A DNA stretch of 64,000 nt from Desmospora activa DSM 45169 (GCF_003046315.1 NZ_PZZP01000001.1:1054001-1118000); one strand, 5' to 3'; numbered from the stretch's first letter, positions 9,241-18,401 are shown. Program-made: numbers and translations. Notes: generated from the sequence alone by a model not told the origin.

Positions 9241-9615
9241 ATGAAACCGGTGCCGCGCGTTCTCGTCACGGATGAGGCGAGGGGCGTGATTGATACGTTG
9301 CGACGGGAGCATGGGGAGTTGATGTTTCACCAAAGCGGAGGGTGTTGCGACGGCTCTTCACCGATGTGCTATCGCAAGGGGGAGTTTCGTATCGGCAGCA
9401 GTGATTTGCTGTTGGGAGAAATCCATGGATGCCCCTTTTATATCTCTCGCTCCCAGTATGAGTATTGGAAACATACCCAGCTGACGGTGGATATCACACC
9501 GGGTAGGGGGGCATCCTTTTCCCTGGAGATCCCGTTGGGAGTCCGCTTTCTGCTGCGCTCACGCCCCTTTACATCCCAGGAGCGGGAATGGTTGGAGACG
9601 GTAGAAACGGGGTAG
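9241..9615 (+). CDS. DUF779 family protein
   Basis: A 124-residue DUF779 protein, identified by HQSGGCCDGSSPMC near residue 31 and the GCPFYISRSQYEYWKHTQ core. The clustered cysteines suggest a metal or redox site, but the function is not established. The family is repeatedly found directly downstream of AcoD-like aldehyde dehydrogenases, as here with a 17-base gap and the GGAGGG site in between. A strong terminator follows about 70 bases later. Confidence 0.9.
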   Translation: MKPVPRVLVTDEARGVIDTLRREHGELMFHQSGGCCDGSSPMCYRKGEFRIGSSDLLLGEIHGCPFYISRSQYEYWKHTQLTVDITPGRGASFSLEIPLGVRFLLRSRPFTSQEREWLETVETG

Positions 9616-9685
9616 GAGTGAAAATTGGGTTAAAGAGCATCGCTTGACTCTACTGAAACAGTACGTAACCAGGACAAATGAGTAA

Positions 9686-9725
9686 GCCAGCATCCAATGT
9701 GTAGTTGGATGCTGGCGCTCTTTTG
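9686..9725 (+). terminator. Intrinsic terminator after the aldehyde dehydrogenase/DUF779 genes
   Basis: GCCAGCATCCAA (9686-9697) pairs perfectly with TTGGATGCTGGC (9705-9716), then a CTCTTTTG tail. The remaining sequence up to the convergent AEC gene (9726-9888) shows no gene I can support. Confidence 0.85.
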
Positions 9726-9888
9726 TAAATAAAGTGATTATCTGATCAACTACTCGTATGGATGATATCTTTGTGAACGGAATAAACCACAGGTCCGTTC
9801 AGTGGCAAGCCAGCTTATTTTTCAACTATAGGGATGAAAGCATGTACCAGACGGAGGAGGATTCCTCTGCTGCAAGACTGGTCTGTTG

Positions 9889-10791
9889 TCAAACCAACCA
9901 AAACATCAACAGGGGAAGGGTAATCACACTAAGGCTGGTACTGATCAGGGTGGCGCTGGAGACAAAATCCGCATCCGTCTGAAATTGCAATGCCAACAGG
10001 GTGGTGTTGGCTGCGGTGGGCATGGCGGCGATCAAAATCATAATCTGCTTTAACATGGGCTCTACCGGCAGCAGGAGGGTAATGACCAATGCGATTGCGG
10101 GAGAGACCAGCATCTTGAGCGAAAGGGAATAGGAGAGCTTTTCCAACTTTAATTTGCGAATCGAGATCTGAGCCAATTGCATTCCCAGCACAATCATAAT
10201 GATGGGGATGGTGGCGTTTGCGACCAAGTCTACTGCCTGTAGAATTGGTTCCGATAAGGGGACGCCCAACCAGGTGAAAGCGAGACCGACCAATACCCCG
10301 TAAGCGACAGGAACCCGGCGGACGGCGGTAAGAGCGGAACGGACTCCACCTCCTTCAGGACTGCCTTTGGCAGCGTAGTACACACCCATTGTACTCATCA
10401 ACAGGGCTTGCACCACCATCAAGAAGACGGCATAATCCAACCCTTCATTCCCAAATACAAACAAAACCAAGGGAACGCCGTAGTTGCCGCCGTTCATAAA
10501 GACAGAGGCCAAGATCATCCCGCAGGTTTCGGGGGTGTTATACCCTTTTGCCCGACCGATCAGTGTCGTCAGAAGTACCAGGGAAAGGAAAAGCCCCATG
10601 CAGTAGAGGAACATATACAGGTGGGTCCATTGTAATTCGATTCCGTAAAACGTGCGGAATACCAGCACCGGTGACAACAGATAGAGCGCCATGGTGGACA
10701 GGTTGCGTACATCGAAGCCGATGGTCTTCTGTCCGATATAGCCGATGCCAAAGATCAAAAAAATGGGAAGTAAAATGCCAAGGAACTCCAC
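9889..10791 (-). CDS. AEC (auxin efflux carrier) family transporter
   Basis: A 300-residue membrane protein of the AEC family with about ten hydrophobic helices. The N-terminal half has LPIFLIFGIGYIG and SPVLVFRTFY, and the middle MNGGNYGVPLVLFVFG with the conserved N-G-P. The C-terminal half has VLGMQLAQ and AAMPTAANTTLLALQF. Bacterial members export or exchange small organic acids such as malate or malonate; the substrate here cannot be told. The start is GTG at 10791 after AAAGGAG. It is a single-gene unit, convergent with the DUF779 gene and divergent from the glycosidase gene. Confidence 0.9.
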   Translation of the reverse strand: MEFLGILLPIFLIFGIGYIGQKTIGFDVRNLSTMALYLLSPVLVFRTFYGIELQWTHLYMFLYCMGLFLSLVLLTTLIGRAKGYNTPETCGMILASVFMNGGNYGVPLVLFVFGNEGLDYAVFLMVVQALLMSTMGVYYAAKGSPEGGGVRSALTAVRRVPVAYGVLVGLAFTWLGVPLSEPILQAVDLVANATIPIIMIVLGMQLAQISIRKLKLEKLSYSLSLKMLVSPAIALVITLLLPVEPMLKQIMILIAAMPTAANTTLLALQFQTDADFVSSATLISTSLSVITLPLLMFWLV

Positions 10792-10991
10792 GGTCCTGCT
10801 CCTTTCAAAAATAGGTCTCTTTTATTATCCACCTTCTGTCAAGGTGAGAGGAGAATGGAGAATCGATCGCTTGATGAAAAAATAAAGGGAAGGGAGCGGC
10901 ACGGCAGGAAACGGGCTGTTTTCGTAGAAAAATGGATAGAAAACAGAAATCTCAATATTTAATCCATTGTAAGCTGCGAGGAGGGAATTGT

Positions 10992-12710
10992 ATGGTTGGA
11001 GTACGACGGACGGTTGCCATTCTGTTGTCCATCGGCTTAATGCTTACTCTTCTGTGGAATCCGGTACAGGTGGAAGGAAATGCAGGCAAAGGGGTGTCTA
11101 TTTCCAAATTGGTTCAGTCGATGACGTTGGAAGAAAAGATTGGACAGATGACGATGGTCGGCTTTTACGGTTCAGAACCGACAGAGGAGATTCGCCGTTT
11201 AATACAGGATACCCATGCGGGCAATGTGATTCTGTTCGCCTATTCGGATAATGTGGTTACTCCAGAACAGACGGCCCGTCTCAATAACGGTTTGCAAGAA
11301 TTGGCTGAGGATACCCGGCTGGGGCTGCCGCTTTTGATCTCCACGGATCAGGAGGGGGGAGTGGTGGCCCGCATGACCACAGGAGCGACGGAGTTGCCTG
11401 GAAATATGGCGTTGGCCGCCAGCCGGGAGCAATCCGGGGCGGAGGAAGCAGCAGCTCTGACGGCGGAGGAGCTAAGGGCTGTCGGTATCAATATGAATCT
11501 GGCGCCTGTAGTGGATGTCAATGTGAATCCGTCCAATCCAGTGATCGGAGTACGTTCGTTTGCGGAAGATCCAGCATTGGTATCCCAATTTGGAGAGCAA
11601 GCGATTCGCGGGTATCAGAAAAACGGAGTGGTGGCGACAGCGAAACATTTTCCAGGCCATGGTGATACCGATGTCGACTCCCATCTGGGTTTGCCGGTGA
11701 TTGAAAAAAGCCGCGAAGAGTTGGAACAAGTTGAATTTGTCCCCTTTCGCCATGCGATAAAAGCGGGCACCGATGCGATTATGACTGCTCATATTCACGT
11801 TCCCGCCTTGGATGATACGCCTGATCTGCCGGCGACATTGTCTAAGCCGATCTTAACCGATCTGTTGCGGGGGGAGATGAAGTACAAGGGTTTGATCATC
11901 ACCGATGCCATGGATATGGAAGGGGTGGCTGATTACTTTGGCGGTGTGGAAGAAGCGGCGGTAAAAGCGGTGGATGCCGGGGTGGATATTGTCTTGTTAA
12001 CGCCGGCGATATCGATCGAGGAACAGATCGGAGTGATGGATTCGATCGGTGATGCGGTAAAAAGCGGCGATATTTCGGAAAAACGGATTGATGAATCAGT
12101 GACACGCATCCTAAAAGCAAAGAAAAAATACGGACTTTTCCACGATCGCTATGTTGATGTTGGGCAGGTTCCCCAGCGGGTGGGAACGCCGGAACATCAA
12201 GAGCAAGCGCTTGAGTTGGCCCGACGCTCCATCACGTTGGTTAAAAATGAAGAAGGGCTACTTCCTTTGCAGTTGGATTCGTCGGAGCGTTTAGGGGTAA
12301 TCAGTCCGTTTTCGCTGCGGGAGTTTGTAGAGCCATATCATACCAATATGGAAGAGCAGCGACTTCAAGGCGTTAACCCAACGGATGCAGAGATCCAACA
12401 GGCCATACAGCTGGCGGAAAAAAGCGATCGATTGGTGGTGGGAACCCATTCCTCCCATTTGTATCCCCAACAGCAAAAGCTCGTACAGGAATTGGAGAAG
12501 CTGGAAAAGCCGCTGGTGGTGATCGCTTTTCGCAATCCCTATGACATTCGCGACTTTCCCGATGTAGACGCCTATTTAACCACCTACGGCTATCGCTCGG
12601 TCTCGTTGCAAGCGGCGGTGGAGACGATATTTGGCACCAATCATCCCCAGGGGAAACTGCCGGTTACCATTCCCGATCGCTATCCCTATGGGCATGGATT
12701 AAAATATTAA
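10992..12710 (+). CDS. nagZ: Secreted beta-N-acetylhexosaminidase, glycoside hydrolase family 3
   Basis: A family 3 glycosidase of 572 residues that removes beta-linked N-acetylglucosamine from muropeptides during cell-wall recycling. ATG 10992, preceded by GAGGAGGGA, gives a basic-plus-hydrophobic N-terminal signal peptide (residues 1-28). A lipobox cysteine is not evident. The NagZ signature KHFPGHGDTDVDSH lies near residue 217 and supplies the His/Asp acid-base dyad; TDAMDM near 300 carries the nucleophile Asp. The second C-terminal domain (about 395-572) makes it the two-domain type known from B. subtilis NagZ (YbbD). No MurNAc lyase or other recycling gene is adjacent. Confidence 0.92.
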   Translation: MVGVRRTVAILLSIGLMLTLLWNPVQVEGNAGKGVSISKLVQSMTLEEKIGQMTMVGFYGSEPTEEIRRLIQDTHAGNVILFAYSDNVVTPEQTARLNNGLQELAEDTRLGLPLLISTDQEGGVVARMTTGATELPGNMALAASREQSGAEEAAALTAEELRAVGINMNLAPVVDVNVNPSNPVIGVRSFAEDPALVSQFGEQAIRGYQKNGVVATAKHFPGHGDTDVDSHLGLPVIEKSREELEQVEFVPFRHAIKAGTDAIMTAHIHVPALDDTPDLPATLSKPILTDLLRGEMKYKGLIITDAMDMEGVADYFGGVEEAAVKAVDAGVDIVLLTPAISIEEQIGVMDSIGDAVKSGDISEKRIDESVTRILKAKKKYGLFHDRYVDVGQVPQRVGTPEHQEQALELARRSITLVKNEEGLLPLQLDSSERLGVISPFSLREFVEPYHTNMEEQRLQGVNPTDAEIQQAIQLAEKSDRLVVGTHSSHLYPQQQKLVQELEKLEKPLVVIAFRNPYDIRDFPDVDAYLTTYGYRSVSLQAAVETIFGTNHPQGKLPVTIPDRYPYGHGLKY

Positions 12711-13043
12711 AAATAAACGAGATAACAACCCGGATCAATGATTCGGGTTGTTTTGATTTGAGATGAAAGACATGGTTCAATCGTTTATGATGAGTGTGTG
12801 CCAACTTCAATAGAACGGAGAGGAGAGAGGAAGGCACGATTATCCCGTGTGGCTTAAGATGGAGAAAAAAGACCATAATCATCGATTTGAGCAAACGGTC
12901 GATGTCTGCAAGCGCTTTTGGAAAGATGATCGGATCGGATGAACTTGATGTGATGATAGGGGGAATAAACATCCCTCCCTCGTCTGACGCTTGATATCGA
13001 AAGCTAGGTTTTCTCGCTCGCAAAGATATAAAGGGGTGAGCGT
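12711..13043. other. 333-bp intergenic stretch
   Basis: Apart from the nagZ terminator it shows no convincing gene. A 66-codon frame at 12794-12994 has no ribosome binding site and no recognisable composition. The last 20 bases hold the AAAGGGGTGAG site for the dehydratase gene. Confidence 0.6.
12724..12756 (+). terminator. Intrinsic terminator of nagZ
   Basis: AACAACCCG (12724-12732) pairs with CGGGTTGTT (12744-12752), followed by TTGATTTG. Confidence 0.75.
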
Positions 13044-14018
13044 ATGCGCGTGTTGGTAACGGGAGGGACGGGTTTTTTAGGGCGTCATTTGGTACATGCA
13101 TTAGTGGAACGAGGACATCAGGTAACTGTATTGTATCGTTCCGAGAAGCGGCTGCATCATCTGCCCAAGGATGTACAAACCATTCGAGGAGATGTCAAGG
13201 ATGCCGACAGTATACAAGGATGTGCCCGCGGACATGAGGTTGTGTTTCATTTAGCAGGTGAGGTGGCCTGGGGTCGGCGGCTGCGTCGCCGCATGTTGGA
13301 AGGACATCTAGTGGGAACGCGCCATCTGATCGCAGAGGCAAAACGGGCAGAGGTGGCTCGGTTCATCCTAACCAGCTCTGCGGCGGCGGTGGGTTTTTCT
13401 GATGATGGGACACCGTTGGATGAGTATGCTCCCTTTAATGGTGATCGGTTGAATATTGGATACGCCATCGCCAAACGAAAAGCGGAAGAAGAAGTTTTGC
13501 GAGAAGCGGATGCAGGATTTCCCGGATTATGTGTCAATCCGTCGGTGATTGTAGGGCCGCGCTCCCCTTCTTTTTTATCTCGGGTGGCACAGGGACGATT
13601 GCGGTTGGCACCGGCGGGAGGCGTAAATTTGGTCGATGTGCGCGATGTAGTTGAGGGACATCTGTTGGCGATGGAAAAAGGGAAGCCTGGTACGCGGACG
13701 ATTTTGGCCGGTACCAATCTTCCGTTGGTGGATGTCTTTCAACAGATCCAACATCTGGCTGGAGGGGAGGTCAATGTCCGGCCGCTTTCCCGCTCCTATG
13801 CCCGCTTGGTTGCGATCGTTGCAGAGATGGCCTCGTGGATAAATGGACGGGATGCTGCCTTGGCCTGGGATTTAGCCACGCTGACCAATCGTTATGCCTA
13901 TTATGATGCAACCGAGGCCAAACAGCAGTGGGGATGGCAAGCACGTCCGTTGCAGGAGACGCTATCTTGGGCTCTGGCACAAACCGGTGATAACGATAAA
14001 CAAGCTCGCCCTCGCTAA
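13044..14018 (+). CDS. NAD(P)-dependent epimerase/dehydratase (extended SDR)
   Basis: An extended short-chain dehydrogenase/reductase of 324 residues. The Rossmann motif TGGTGFLG is at residues 6-13, TSSAAAVG carries the catalytic serine region, and the YAIAK active-site pair is near residue 140. The LEGHLVGTRHLI and NPSVIVGPR segments resemble dihydroflavonol reductase-like and hopanoid-associated sugar epimerase (HpnA-like) proteins. The substrate is therefore undetermined. The ATG at 13044 follows AAAGGGGTGAG. It stands alone, about 110 bases before lipM and on the same strand. Confidence 0.85.
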   Translation: MRVLVTGGTGFLGRHLVHALVERGHQVTVLYRSEKRLHHLPKDVQTIRGDVKDADSIQGCARGHEVVFHLAGEVAWGRRLRRRMLEGHLVGTRHLIAEAKRAEVARFILTSSAAAVGFSDDGTPLDEYAPFNGDRLNIGYAIAKRKAEEEVLREADAGFPGLCVNPSVIVGPRSPSFLSRVAQGRLRLAPAGGVNLVDVRDVVEGHLLAMEKGKPGTRTILAGTNLPLVDVFQQIQHLAGGEVNVRPLSRSYARLVAIVAEMASWINGRDAALAWDLATLTNRYAYYDATEAKQQWGWQARPLQETLSWALAQTGDNDKQARPR

Positions 14019-14126
14019 AATGATTATGCTATTATGACAAAGGTGGTAGTTTAATTTCTCATCCGCGAATGCTGAAAAGATACGAGTATCTTTTTCAATG
14101 TGATAGGCGGACAAGTGGGTGAAAAA

Positions 14127-14957
14127 ATGACAACATGGCGATGCATCCATACAGGGATGAGCGATAGTGCTTGGAATATGGCGGTGGACGAAGCGATATT
14201 GATTGCTCATAGCGAGGGGGTTGTGCCGCCGACGGTTCGATTTTACGGCTGGAATCCACCGACACTCTCCATCGGTTATTTTCAGAGAGCCCGCCGGGAG
14301 GTGGCGTTGGAACGTGTCGCCGCACGTGGGTTAGGCTTTGTGCGCCGTGCGACGGGTGGCAGAGCAGTACTACACGATCAAGAGGTTACTTATAGTGTGA
14401 TCGTATCGGAGAGCTATCCGGGAATGCCTACCTCTGTGACGGAATCTTATCGCGTGATCAGTGCGGGATTATTGGAGGGCTTCCGGGAGTTGAAAATGCA
14501 AGCAGAGATGGTTCCGCTGGAGAGTGAAGAGGAAAAAGTCAAATACGCCTCCATGGGTTCGGCTGCTTGTTTTGATTCTCCTTCCAACTATGAATTGGTA
14601 GTGGAAGGGAGAAAAGTGGCGGGAAGTGCTCAAACCCGTCAAAAAGGCGTGATTTTACAGCACGGTTCCATTTTGTTGGATCTGGATGTCGATTTACTGT
14701 TTGATGTGCTTCAATTTCCTTCTGATCGGGTCAGGGAACGGATGAAAAGAGGATTTTTGCAGAAAGCGGTCGCCATTAACCAGTTACGGCCTGATCCGGT
14801 TACATACGAAAAAGCGGTGGATGCATTTACAACCGGGTTTGCCAAGGGTATGAACATCCAACTCATACCTGGGGAGTTAAGTGCGCGTGAGTTGGATTTG
14901 GCCCACCAATTGGCGGCATCCCGCTACGGCCGAGAGGAATGGAATCTGAAAAAATAG
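14127..14957 (+). CDS. lipM: Octanoyl-[acyl-carrier] protein:GcvH octanoyltransferase LipM
   Basis: LipM transfers octanoate from acyl-carrier protein to the glycine cleavage protein GcvH, the first step of lipoate assembly in Bacillales. The 276-residue product has FYGWNPPTLSIGYFQ, the RRATGGRAVLHDQEVTYSV block, and the KVAGSAQTRQKGVILQHGS segment. The acyl-accepting cysteine lies in SAACFDSP near residue 148. ATG 14127 gives the family's MTTWR opening and is preferred over a GTG at 14100. In B. subtilis lipM (yqhM) sits near mntR, and the same neighbourhood resumes here at 32 kb, so about 17 kb of unrelated genes separate the two blocks. Confidence 0.94.
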   Translation: MTTWRCIHTGMSDSAWNMAVDEAILIAHSEGVVPPTVRFYGWNPPTLSIGYFQRARREVALERVAARGLGFVRRATGGRAVLHDQEVTYSVIVSESYPGMPTSVTESYRVISAGLLEGFRELKMQAEMVPLESEEEKVKYASMGSAACFDSPSNYELVVEGRKVAGSAQTRQKGVILQHGSILLDLDVDLLFDVLQFPSDRVRERMKRGFLQKAVAINQLRPDPVTYEKAVDAFTTGFAKGMNIQLIPGELSARELDLAHQLAASRYGREEWNLKK

Positions 14958-15391
14958 TGCTTCTTGAAAAGGCTATCACCTCCGATACTGTTTTCATTGG
15001 GGGTGATTTGTTGTGGAATAAAATTTTAGTCTTTAGCAGGAATGAAGGGAAACAAAATCGTATTCAATAGAAAATGGCATTTATTCAAAGAGATATTGGG
15101 AACATGGTTTCTTTCATTGATTTTTATTTTTCTTTTATCGATTTGCTGATGGAATTAGAATAACGGGGCGAATAACATCACTATCCACTGTTTTCCTGTA
15201 GGTAAAAGGGATGAGGGACATGGGGAAGAATTTATCTTTTTGCTGAGAAGGCATTGTCGAAAAATCGCGGTCTGTGTCATAATGAAGTTGGTGTGGTCAG
15301 GATAAAGATGCCAACTTCTCTCTTTTAATAGGGATGATGGATATGTAATGCTACTTGATTCGTCGCAGCTTTTGGTTAGGAGGAAAGCTAC
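14958..15391 (+). promoter_or_regulatory. 434-bp intergenic region with promoter for the pseudokinase gene
   Basis: Besides the lipM terminator, the best signal is TTGTCG (15254-15259), an 18-base spacer and CATAAT (15278-15283), placing a start near 15290 with a leader of about 100 bases. The AT-rich part at 15020-15170 shows no gene or stable hairpin that I can support. Confidence 0.5.
14975..15013 (+). terminator. Probable terminator of lipM
   Basis: ATCACCTCC (14975-14983) pairs with GGGGGTGAT (14999-15007) with one G-T pair, then TTGTTG. Confidence 0.5.
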
Positions 15392-17152
15392 ATGAGTATG
15401 AGGAAAGGCCGGTATTATGAGCGGTACCAGGTGGAGGACGTTCTGACGTTTTTCTCCGGACAGCTGGTGTCCGCCAAGTCACCGGATGGCGCACGGGTCT
15501 TTCTTCAGGAGATTACCCTAAGCAAACCGCTACCGCCGGGTGCTAAGGAGATCTTGACCAACCTGGAGAATGAGCACTTGGCTCCGATTTTAGATGTGAT
15601 GGAAGAAAAAGAGCGAATTGTGCTGGTTCACCCTCCGATGGGAGGAGAGCCTTTATCCCTCCTTGTGCAACCACGGCGTGGTATGGAACCCAGTCAAGCT
15701 TTAACCGTTTACCGTCGTTTGCTCCGTACGGCCATCAATTTGTCGGAGCTTCCCATTCCTTTATATACGACTCTTGATTCCCGTAATATCATTATTGAAG
15801 GCAATCGTCCATATGTTCTTTTTATTAGTTTTGAAAAGTTTACCAAACGGCAAGCGGATGAAAAATGGCGCTATCTGCTCCATTTTTTGTTGAATGGGTT
15901 CCGGATGGAGAGTCGACCGGAAAATCCTGAAGGGGATCGAAGTATTCGTGAGCTACCTGATGCACTGAAAAAACTGGTTATTATGGCAATGGACCCCGAA
16001 AATTCGATGCAAGATGTACTAGACGCCGCTGAAAAGACCGTTCTTCCTAAACAACAGAAAAAAATGGCCACCGATAAGCGCGGCAATACGCGAGTCATCG
16101 TCTACTCCGGCGTTGTGGCGGCTGTGGTGATTACCGGTATTATTGTGGGTAACCAGTTCACCAATACCCCAGCTCAAGCAGAACATGAGCAGAAGATACA
16201 GGAGGAACTGGATAAGCCCGGTAATACGGTTTTGTTTAAGGATGTCGTATTTCAACGGCTACAATCGCTTCCGGAGAAGTTGCCTCCATCGTTGGAAGGA
16301 CCCTTTCTCGTTCAGGGAGAACTGGTACAAAACGAAGCGAATCCGTTCAAGTTTTATGTGTCCTCGCAAGACCTTGAATCTGATTTTGGCCTTGAGGTGG
16401 ATGACAAAGGGCAACTCATTTTATTCCAGTATATCAATGGTGAAACGAAAGAGTTGGCCAATTCCGGGGATGAGTTTTCGATTGATCCCAAGAAGGAGTA
16501 TGGGGTAGAGATCCTGTATGTTCCCGAAGATTCCTTCCGTGTTGCGGTGACCGATCAGAAAACAGAAGAAAAGTGGGTATCGGTCGGTCCTGTGCCGACA
16601 CCTTCCACATTTAATGTCGTTGTTGAAGGAAGTAAAGGGACTGCATTTAAAAATCCCAGTGTGGCCAAGGTGGAAGAGAAGCAAGAAGCGATCTCCGGGT
16701 GGATGGAGAAACAACCTTGGATGTTGCAACAGGGAACCGGGATTCTGCGCAAAGGTCAAATTGATTTAGCAGGTGATACCCGGATCCATCTGGAAAAGAA
16801 CATCGATTCGTTTGTATTAACACGCCCCAAGGGATTTGACGATGATCCGATTCGGATGCGATTGGACGCTGTCGATGGTACCTCTTATCAATTTATCTGG
16901 ATGAAAAACGGTCAGATGGAATTGGAGAAAACGGGATATGAAACGGAAAAGCTGGACATCCAATACTTTGGTCCCAGCTGGGTACCCGATGAGGAGACCA
17001 GGATCTCGATTGTGAGCGGTTCCGAGGAATTTGGGATTATCGTGGAACAGGGATCCAAAATTGTCTCATTGGGAACAAATGTTGAATCCCCGGTTAAAAT
17101 CGACAACATCATTATCGAAAACCAATCGTGGATTCGATTGATCGATAAGTAA
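15392..17152 (+). CDS. Membrane-anchored pseudokinase-like protein with extracytoplasmic beta-rich region
   Basis: A 586-residue protein I cannot assign to a named family. Residues 1-220 follow the layout of a PknB-type Ser/Thr kinase: an RYQVEDVL opening strand, LENEHLAPILDVMEE like the helix C region, and VHPPMGGEPLSLL at the hinge. The glycine loop, the VAxK lysine (here VFLQ), the HRD aspartate (TTLDSRNIII) and the DFG motif are all missing. A single membrane helix lies at about 234-254 (VVAAVVITGIIVG). The outside part, about 330 residues, seems to hold two similar beta-sandwich, lectin-like halves. An AGGAGG site precedes the ATG. The topology matches a cell-wall or carbohydrate sensor whose inner domain has lost catalysis; that reading is inference. 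Confidence 0.6.
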   Translation: MSMRKGRYYERYQVEDVLTFFSGQLVSAKSPDGARVFLQEITLSKPLPPGAKEILTNLENEHLAPILDVMEEKERIVLVHPPMGGEPLSLLVQPRRGMEPSQALTVYRRLLRTAINLSELPIPLYTTLDSRNIIIEGNRPYVLFISFEKFTKRQADEKWRYLLHFLLNGFRMESRPENPEGDRSIRELPDALKKLVIMAMDPENSMQDVLDAAEKTVLPKQQKKMATDKRGNTRVIVYSGVVAAVVITGIIVGNQFTNTPAQAEHEQKIQEELDKPGNTVLFKDVVFQRLQSLPEKLPPSLEGPFLVQGELVQNEANPFKFYVSSQDLESDFGLEVDDKGQLILFQYINGETKELANSGDEFSIDPKKEYGVEILYVPEDSFRVAVTDQKTEEKWVSVGPVPTPSTFNVVVEGSKGTAFKNPSVAKVEEKQEAISGWMEKQPWMLQQGTGILRKGQIDLAGDTRIHLEKNIDSFVLTRPKGFDDDPIRMRLDAVDGTSYQFIWMKNGQMELEKTGYETEKLDIQYFGPSWVPDEETRISIVSGSEEFGIIVEQGSKIVSLGTNVESPVKIDNIIIENQSWIRLIDK

Positions 17153-17161
17153 TAAAAAATA

Positions 17162-17197
17162 ACAAAAATCCCTGTCATTATGGACAGGGATTTTTGT
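17162..17197. terminator. Bidirectional terminator between pseudokinase gene and dat
   Basis: A 15-bp perfect stem (17162-17176 with 17183-17197, core AATCCCTGTC) with T tracts on both strands sits between convergent genes. Confidence 0.92.
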
Positions 17198-17220
17198 TTG
17201 GATGGAGATTGTGTGATGAG

Positions 17221-18045
17221 CTAAATCTGATGCTCAAAAGCGGCTTGCAAGCGGCGCACGAGATTCCCTGGCGTGCTGTCCCCTACAGGTGTGCCGTCAA
17301 TCTCGATAACAGGAGTGATCTCCATGGTGGTACTGGTGATAAATACCTCATCCGCCCTGTGCAGATCTTGTAAGGTAAATGCTTCTTCCTTTACAGGGAT
17401 GCCCATGTCTGCTGCCAACTCCAGTACGACTTGGCGGGTGATTCCGTGAAGAATCAAGTTATTGGCGGGATGTGTAAATAGTTGTCCATCCTTAGCCAGA
17501 AAGACATTGGTGGAGCTACCCTCTGTTACCGTTTCATCCCGGTGCAGGATGGATTCCTGGCAGCCATGTTCTTTTGCTTTTTGCTTTGCAAGGACGGCAC
17601 CCAGCAGATTAAGGCTTTTAATATCGCAACGCAACCATCGAATATCCGGTTGTGTCATGGTACGTATTCCGTTTTGTAGATGGTTGAGGGGACGTTCCGC
17701 TTCCACTGTGTATGCGACGATGACAGAGTGGCTCTCTTCTGGAAACGGGTGTGAGCGGGGAGCGACCCCCCTACTGGTTTGCAGGTAGACGGTACCGTCG
17801 GCTAGTTGATTCGTCTGCACCAACTCCTGCAGCAATTGACTTAAGCGTTCTAAATTGTAAGGAAGTTGTAAGCTGATTTCATCGGCGCTTCGTTGAAAGC
17901 GATCGAGGTGGTCTTGCAGGCGAAAGGCTTTCCCATTGTAAACCCGGATAACTTCATAGATACCGTCACCAAATTGGTAGCCCCGGTCTTCAATGTCGAC
18001 TTGGGCGTTTTCCCGCTTTGTCAGTTGGTCATGAAACAAGATCAT
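17221..18045 (-). CDS. dat: D-amino acid transaminase
   Basis: A PLP fold-type IV aminotransferase of 274 residues that interconverts D-alanine and D-glutamate for peptidoglycan synthesis. Typical features are RGYQFGDGIYEVIRVY near the N-terminus, the PLP lysine in DIKSLNLL near residue 145, and VTEGSSTNVF near 177. SLNLL and the overall length fit D-amino acid rather than branched-chain transaminases. The start is ATG at 18045 after GGGAGG; a longer frame to 18108 has no ribosome binding site. It is divergent from nrdJ. Confidence 0.92.
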   Translation of the reverse strand: MILFHDQLTKRENAQVDIEDRGYQFGDGIYEVIRVYNGKAFRLQDHLDRFQRSADEISLQLPYNLERLSQLLQELVQTNQLADGTVYLQTSRGVAPRSHPFPEESHSVIVAYTVEAERPLNHLQNGIRTMTQPDIRWLRCDIKSLNLLGAVLAKQKAKEHGCQESILHRDETVTEGSSTNVFLAKDGQLFTHPANNLILHGITRQVVLELAADMGIPVKEEAFTLQDLHRADEVFITSTTMEITPVIEIDGTPVGDSTPGNLVRRLQAAFEHQI

Positions 18046-18264
18046 TTCAACGTTGCCTCCCACTAATAGGATTGATCCAATTGTGACGCATTCTCTTTCA
18101 CTTGGCAAGTTGAAATTGCCTAATTCCCAATCGGACCTTCACAGGGTCTTTCCATGTTTTTAACTGGATTACCAGACAAGCCTTAAAAGCAAGTCCGGAA
18201 AAAGGTTGTGTGACTGGCAGAATTGCTCCGTATTTCCCCAGGCGGCCCGGATCGGTCCCGTTCG

Positions 18265-18282
18265 ATAAAATTCAAATTTTAT
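18265..18282. promoter_or_regulatory. Perfect palindrome, candidate operator upstream of nrdJ
   Basis: ATAAAATT-CA-AATTTTAT is a perfect 8-bp inverted repeat with a 2-base centre, about 18 bases upstream of the nrdJ -10 box. It lies over the expected -35 region. The binding protein is unknown. Confidence 0.4.
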
Positions 18283-18296
18283 TCCATATATGGTAG

Positions 18297-18305
18297 TGGT
18301 ATAAT
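18297..18305 (+). promoter_or_regulatory. Extended -10 promoter of nrdJ
   Basis: TGGTATAAT is a textbook extended -10 element with no good -35 box upstream. The predicted start is near 18312, giving a leader of about 90 bases. CCATATATGG (18284-18293) and AATATATT (18303-18310) flank it and may be further operator halves. Confidence 0.6.
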
Positions 18306-18401
18306 ATATTGGAACCTACATGTTGTGATTAATGATGCATCCAATAGAATGTCCATCACCGTTTAATCGCAATAACAACGGGGCATGAGGGGGAGTAAGG
18401 A

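Larger units (their letters stand above)
18046..18401. other. 356-bp divergent region between dat and nrdJ
   Basis: The nrdJ-proximal part holds the palindrome and the extended -10 promoter. The part at 18110-18260 is G+C-rich with small inverted repeats. I looked for a cobalamin riboswitch, expected for a B12-dependent enzyme, and could not find a B12 box on either strand. Confidence 0.5.

Noticed and set aside
12794-12994. 66-residue frame between nagZ and the SDR gene
   Set aside because: No ribosome binding site and no recognisable protein composition.
18284-18310. Paired NrdR boxes upstream of nrdJ
   Set aside because: The two A+T-rich palindromes are 18 bases apart centre to centre, not the roughly three helical turns usual for NrdR, and their cores fit poorly.
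18046-18401. Cobalamin riboswitch upstream of the B12-dependent nrdJ
   Set aside because: No B12 box or characteristic core was found on either strand, and the likely start near 18312 leaves a leader of only about 90 bases.
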